From: Acholeplasmataceae bacterium
Lineage (GTDB): Bacteria; Bacillota; Negativicutes; Acidaminococcales; Acidaminococcaceae
Reading direction: 5' to 3'
NCBI GenBank assembly: GCA_012744295.1
Contig: JAAYIB010000105.1
Coordinates: forward strand, 1 to 8,211
DNA length: 8,211 bases
The translations under genes were made by a program, and so were the position numbers. This document shows, piece by piece, positions 6,507 to 8,211 of this stretch (positions are counted from its first letter, which is position 1; every line of letters begins with the position of its first letter). The notes under the pieces were generated by a model that made no database searches, was not told where the DNA came from, and saw only the letters and a program-made list of their open reading frames with translations.

Positions 6507-6530
6507 CATCGTGTTCGATTAGGTTATAAT
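6503..6530 (+). promoter_or_regulatory. Sigma-A-type promoter for DUF134 and hydrolase genes
   Basis: TTGACA (6503-6508) and TATAAT (6525-6530) are separated by 16 bases, the same spacing as in the promoter at 4348. Both promoters share TATTGACAT and GGTTATAAT. The -35 box contains the stop codon of the preceding ATPase gene. The spacer includes a small palindrome, ATCG-TGTT-CGAT (6508-6519), a possible operator half. The 15-bp inverted repeat of the other promoter is not present here. Confidence 0.75.
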
Positions 6531-6570
6531 TAAGGACAAAACGGGTAGTTCAAAGAGGGTAAGGTGATTG

Positions 6571-6990
6571 ATGATGGCAAGGCCGAGAAAAGGGAAAAAA
6601 GTTTGCTGCCTACCGGAAAGCAATATTTACGGCCCCTTGGGCGTCCGGCGTGGCAATGAAAAAATAATTGAGATGACTGTCGAGGAATATGAAACAATCA
6701 GGCTGATTGATCTTGAAGGCTTAACGCAGGAAGAGTGCGGCGAACGCATGCAGGTAGCACGAACGACCGTCCAAAAAATCTATACGGACGCTCGTGCCAA
6801 GCTTGCCGAATCGTTGGTAAACGGCTGTCAGGTAAAGATAGAAGGCGGCGACTATGAGCTTTACAGCGAGAAGGACCGTGAGTTCGGCTGCGGCAAGTGC
6901 CGGCGCAGTCGCTGCGGACGAAGAGGCTTCGGCAGACAGCTTGATTCAGGAAAAGACGGCGCGGGCAGGGGTGGCGAAAATGATAATTAA
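6571..6990 (+). CDS. DUF134 helix-turn-helix protein, putative regulator
   Basis: A 139-residue protein of the DUF134 family, predicted DNA-binding proteins common in anaerobes and archaea. The opening MMARPRKGKKVCCLPE and the YGPLGVRR segment (20-27) match the family. Residues about 36-82 (TVEEYETIRLIDLEGLTQEECGERMQVARTTVQKIYTDARAKL) form a sigma-factor region-4-like helix-turn-helix. The C-terminus is less typical: CGKCRRSRC (107-115) gives three closely spaced cysteines that could bind zinc or an Fe-S cluster, followed by a Gly/Arg-rich tail. Starts at 6571 and 6574 are nearly equivalent, with AAGG at 6561-6564. Its own promoter and its place among Fe-S ATPase genes suggest that it senses metal or redox state and regulates this block; this is inference. 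The stop overlaps the next gene by 11 bases. Confidence 0.85.
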   Translation: MMARPRKGKKVCCLPESNIYGPLGVRRGNEKIIEMTVEEYETIRLIDLEGLTQEECGERMQVARTTVQKIYTDARAKLAESLVNGCQVKIEGGDYELYSEKDREFGCGKCRRSRCGRRGFGRQLDSGKDGAGRGGENDN

Positions 6991-7804
6991 GGCATTGGTT
7001 GAGAACACTGCAGCCATTGATGGTTTGAAATGCGAGCATGGATTGAGCCTGTACATAGAAACAAAAAGGCACAAAGTGCTTTTTGACACGGGAGCCAGCA
7101 AGCTCTTTGCGGAAAACGCCGCAAGGATGGGAATCAATCTGGCCGCAGTCGACACGATGATTCTTTCCCATGGCCATTATGACCATGGTGGCGGCATTAA
7201 TACTTTTCTTGCGATTAATGACCGGGCGAAAATCTATATTCACCGTGACGCTTTGGGTGAGCATTATGCCGACAGGGGCGAGGCCGGGATTAAGTACATC
7301 GGTATCGACAAGGACTTGGAAAAAAATGAAAGAATCATCTTTGTAAAAGACAGCCTTGTTCTTGATGACGAGCTCGAGCTTTTTGCCGGTGTAAAAGGCA
7401 CCAGGTTCCGTCCCTCAGGCAACATGGCTTTGTTGATGAAAACTGAAGAAGGTTATAAGGTGGATGACTTTACCCACGAACAGAATCTCATAATTTCTGA
7501 AGACGGCAAATATCTTCTTGTTGCCGGTTGTGCCCATAACGGCATTGTTAATATTCTGGATCGTTTCCATCAGTTGAAAAATCGAATGCCTGACTATTGC
7601 ATCGGCGGGTTTCATCTGCATAACCCCGCGGCTGACAAGTATGAGGATCCGGCAATTGTCGCCGAAATTGCGAAAGTTCTTAAAGAGACGGGAACAAGTT
7701 ACTACACGGGTCATTGTACGGGCATCAAATCCTATGAGCGCCTGAAAGAGGTTATGGGCAGCAAGGTAAACTACCTTGGCACCGGGGAAGAGCTCGAGTT
7801 GTAG
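6980..7804 (+). CDS. Metallo-beta-lactamase-fold hydrolase, COG1237 type
   Basis: A 274-residue MBL-fold metallohydrolase. The metal-site motif SHGHYDHGGG (63-72) supplies His64, His66, Asp68 and His69. Further family residues are FDTGAS (35-40), HEQNL (166-170), GCAHNG (183-188), GGFHL (209-213) and GHCTG (244-248). This pattern matches the COG1237 group, whose archaeal relatives are annotated as 7,8-dihydropterin-6-yl-methyl-4-(beta-D-ribofuranosyl)aminobenzene 5'-phosphate synthase; whether bacterial members catalyse that reaction is not established. ATG 6980 has GGGGTGG 5 bases upstream and yields the standard N-terminus MIIKALVENT; a longer frame from 6854 would run through the DUF134 gene in another frame. 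The 11-base overlap with DUF134 implies co-translation. The gene ends 24 bases before a strong terminator, closing the operon. Confidence 0.88.
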   Translation: MIIKALVENTAAIDGLKCEHGLSLYIETKRHKVLFDTGASKLFAENAARMGINLAAVDTMILSHGHYDHGGGINTFLAINDRAKIYIHRDALGEHYADRGEAGIKYIGIDKDLEKNERIIFVKDSLVLDDELELFAGVKGTRFRPSGNMALLMKTEEGYKVDDFTHEQNLIISEDGKYLLVAGCAHNGIVNILDRFHQLKNRMPDYCIGGFHLHNPAADKYEDPAIVAEIAKVLKETGTSYYTGHCTGIKSYERLKEVMGSKVNYLGTGEELEL

Positions 7805-7828
7805 TTTCAAAAACATATTTAAATTAGT

Positions 7829-7856
7829 AAAAGCCCGCTATTAAAGGCGGGCTTTT
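7829..7856 (+). terminator. Rho-independent terminator ending the DUF134-hydrolase operon
   Basis: Stem AAAAGCCCGC (7829-7838) pairs with GCGGGCTTTT (7847-7856) around an 8-base loop and runs into a T6 tract (7853-7858). The A-rich left flank means it may also stop transcription arriving from the right on the minus strand. Confidence 0.9.
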
Positions 7857-7906
7857 TTGCTGCAGTATGGGGGCGAATCGGGCCATCAACAAAAAGGCTC
7901 CTCGAA

Positions 7907-8034
7907 GAGCTGAGCGGAGCGAGATAACTTTTTTGGCTTTCGAAGCTCGCAGCCGACGGCATAACAAAAAAGCTCCCTGTAGAGGGAGCAATGGGAACAA
8001 TTGGAGCGGATGGCGACACATGCAATACGAGATC
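7907..8034. repeat. Direct repeat copy 1 (128 bp)
   Basis: This 128-bp stretch recurs at 8084-8211 with a single difference (T at 7931, C at 8108), at an offset of 177 bases. It starts GAGCTGAGCGGAGCGAGATAA and ends CGAGATC. Inside it are the palindrome TTCGAA and a 7-bp hairpin. The remaining 352 bases between the operon terminator and the window end hold only these repeats and their spacers; I see no RNA gene or credible protein gene. Confidence 0.95.
7966..7989 (-). terminator. Minus-strand terminator inside repeat copy 1
   Basis: On the minus strand GCTCCCT (7989-7983), loop CTAC and AGGGAGC (7978-7972) are followed at once by six T (7971-7966). This is a compact rho-independent terminator for transcription entering from the right of the window. 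Confidence 0.75.
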
Positions 8035-8083
8035 TGCACGAGCAGGGCGACGGGCAGATGAAGCAGGGCAGCGGTTAGGAGCG

Positions 8084-8211
8084 GAGCTGAGCGGAGCGAG
8101 ATAACTTCTTTGGCTTTCGAAGCTCGCAGCCGACGGCATAACAAAAAAGCTCCCTGTAGAGGGAGCAATGGGAACAATTGGAGCGGATGGCGACACATGC
8201 AATACGAGATC
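8084..8211. repeat. Direct repeat copy 2, cut by window end
   Basis: Second copy of the element at 7907-8034, still matching at the last base of the window, so the true repeat may be longer. The two copies are separated by a 49-bp spacer (8035-8083) that begins TGCA, as does the 46-bp stretch before copy 1 (7861-7906); the two spacers resemble each other only weakly. Confidence 0.95.
8143..8166 (-). terminator. Minus-strand terminator inside repeat copy 2
   Basis: Identical to the terminator in copy 1, shifted by 177 bases: the 7-bp stem GCTCCCT/AGGGAGC with a 4-base loop (8149-8166) followed on the minus strand by six T (8148-8143). Confidence 0.75.

Noticed and set aside
5772..6509. 245-codon minus-strand open frame
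   Set aside because: It is the shadow of the second Fe-S ATPase gene, which has intact motifs and a ribosome binding site. The antisense translation shows no recognisable domain.
6854..6979. 42-residue N-terminal extension of the MBL hydrolase
   Set aside because: It reads the DUF134 gene out of frame and is Ala-rich without family resemblance; ATG 6980 has a good ribosome binding site and the usual N-terminus.
7819..8202. Minus-strand open frame of 127 codons with an internally repeated protein sequence
   Set aside because: It runs through two terminator hairpins and the operon terminator. It exists because the 177-bp repeat period is a multiple of three and contains no stops in this frame; a second minus frame is open over the same stretch. 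There is no ribosome binding site.
7861..8211. CRISPR array
   Set aside because: Repeats of at least 128 bp with a spacer of 49 bp and only two copies do not fit CRISPR dimensions, and no cas gene is present.
7907..8211. T-box leader on the minus strand, suggested by the CCCTCTACAGGG-type terminator with T run
   Set aside because: No T-box antiterminator core (GGTGG-ACCGCG type) or specifier stem is visible on the minus strand upstream of either hairpin.

Overview
The window looks like a piece of an anaerobic, diderm (Gram-negative-type) Firmicute, most plausibly in the Negativicutes/Sporomusa neighbourhood. The Firmicute signs are strong AGGAGG-type ribosome binding sites, TTGACA/TATAAT promoters and hairpin-plus-U-run terminators. 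The sign of an outer membrane is a periplasmic adaptor protein that carries the Arg-Leu-Ser tip motif used to dock TolC-like channels. Two ATPases with 2x[4Fe-4S] ferredoxin inserts point to an anaerobe. The taxonomic call is inference; no rRNA or marker gene is present.

Layout. (1) 1-396 is the 3' part of an aromatic-rich protein of unknown function on the + strand. It ends at a long, perfectly paired hairpin (406-445) that also serves the convergent minus-strand pair. (2) 444-1015 (minus) holds two small membrane-protein genes, a DUF805 protein and a 62-residue hypothetical, behind an extended -10 promoter near 1060. (3) 1147-4327 (+) is a tightly packed three-gene operon for a DevBCA/MacAB-like tripartite ABC exporter: HlyD-family adaptor, FtsX/DevC-type permease and ABC ATPase. 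(4) 4348-7804 (+) is a second functional block with two internal sigma-A-type promoters. It contains a DUF5320 protein, two consecutive paralogous MinD/ParA-superfamily ATPases with ferredoxin inserts (COG1149 type), a DUF134 helix-turn-helix protein and a COG1237-type metallo-beta-lactamase-fold hydrolase, closed by a terminator at 7829-7856. (5) 7857-8211 has no credible gene. It holds two near-identical direct copies of an element of at least 128 bp, 177 bp apart, each carrying a minus-strand terminator; the second copy runs off the window edge.

How the genes may work together. The exporter operon should form an ATP-driven trans-envelope pump for an unidentified substrate. The COG1149 ATPases, DUF5320, DUF134 and the hydrolase recur together in anaerobic bacteria and archaea, and the block is plausibly a metal- or Fe-S-cluster-handling system whose function is not established. 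The ATPase pair is translationally coupled (29-nt overlap), and DUF134 is a candidate regulator of the block. The most striking regulatory feature is a perfect 15-bp inverted repeat bracketing the core promoter of the DUF5320 gene.
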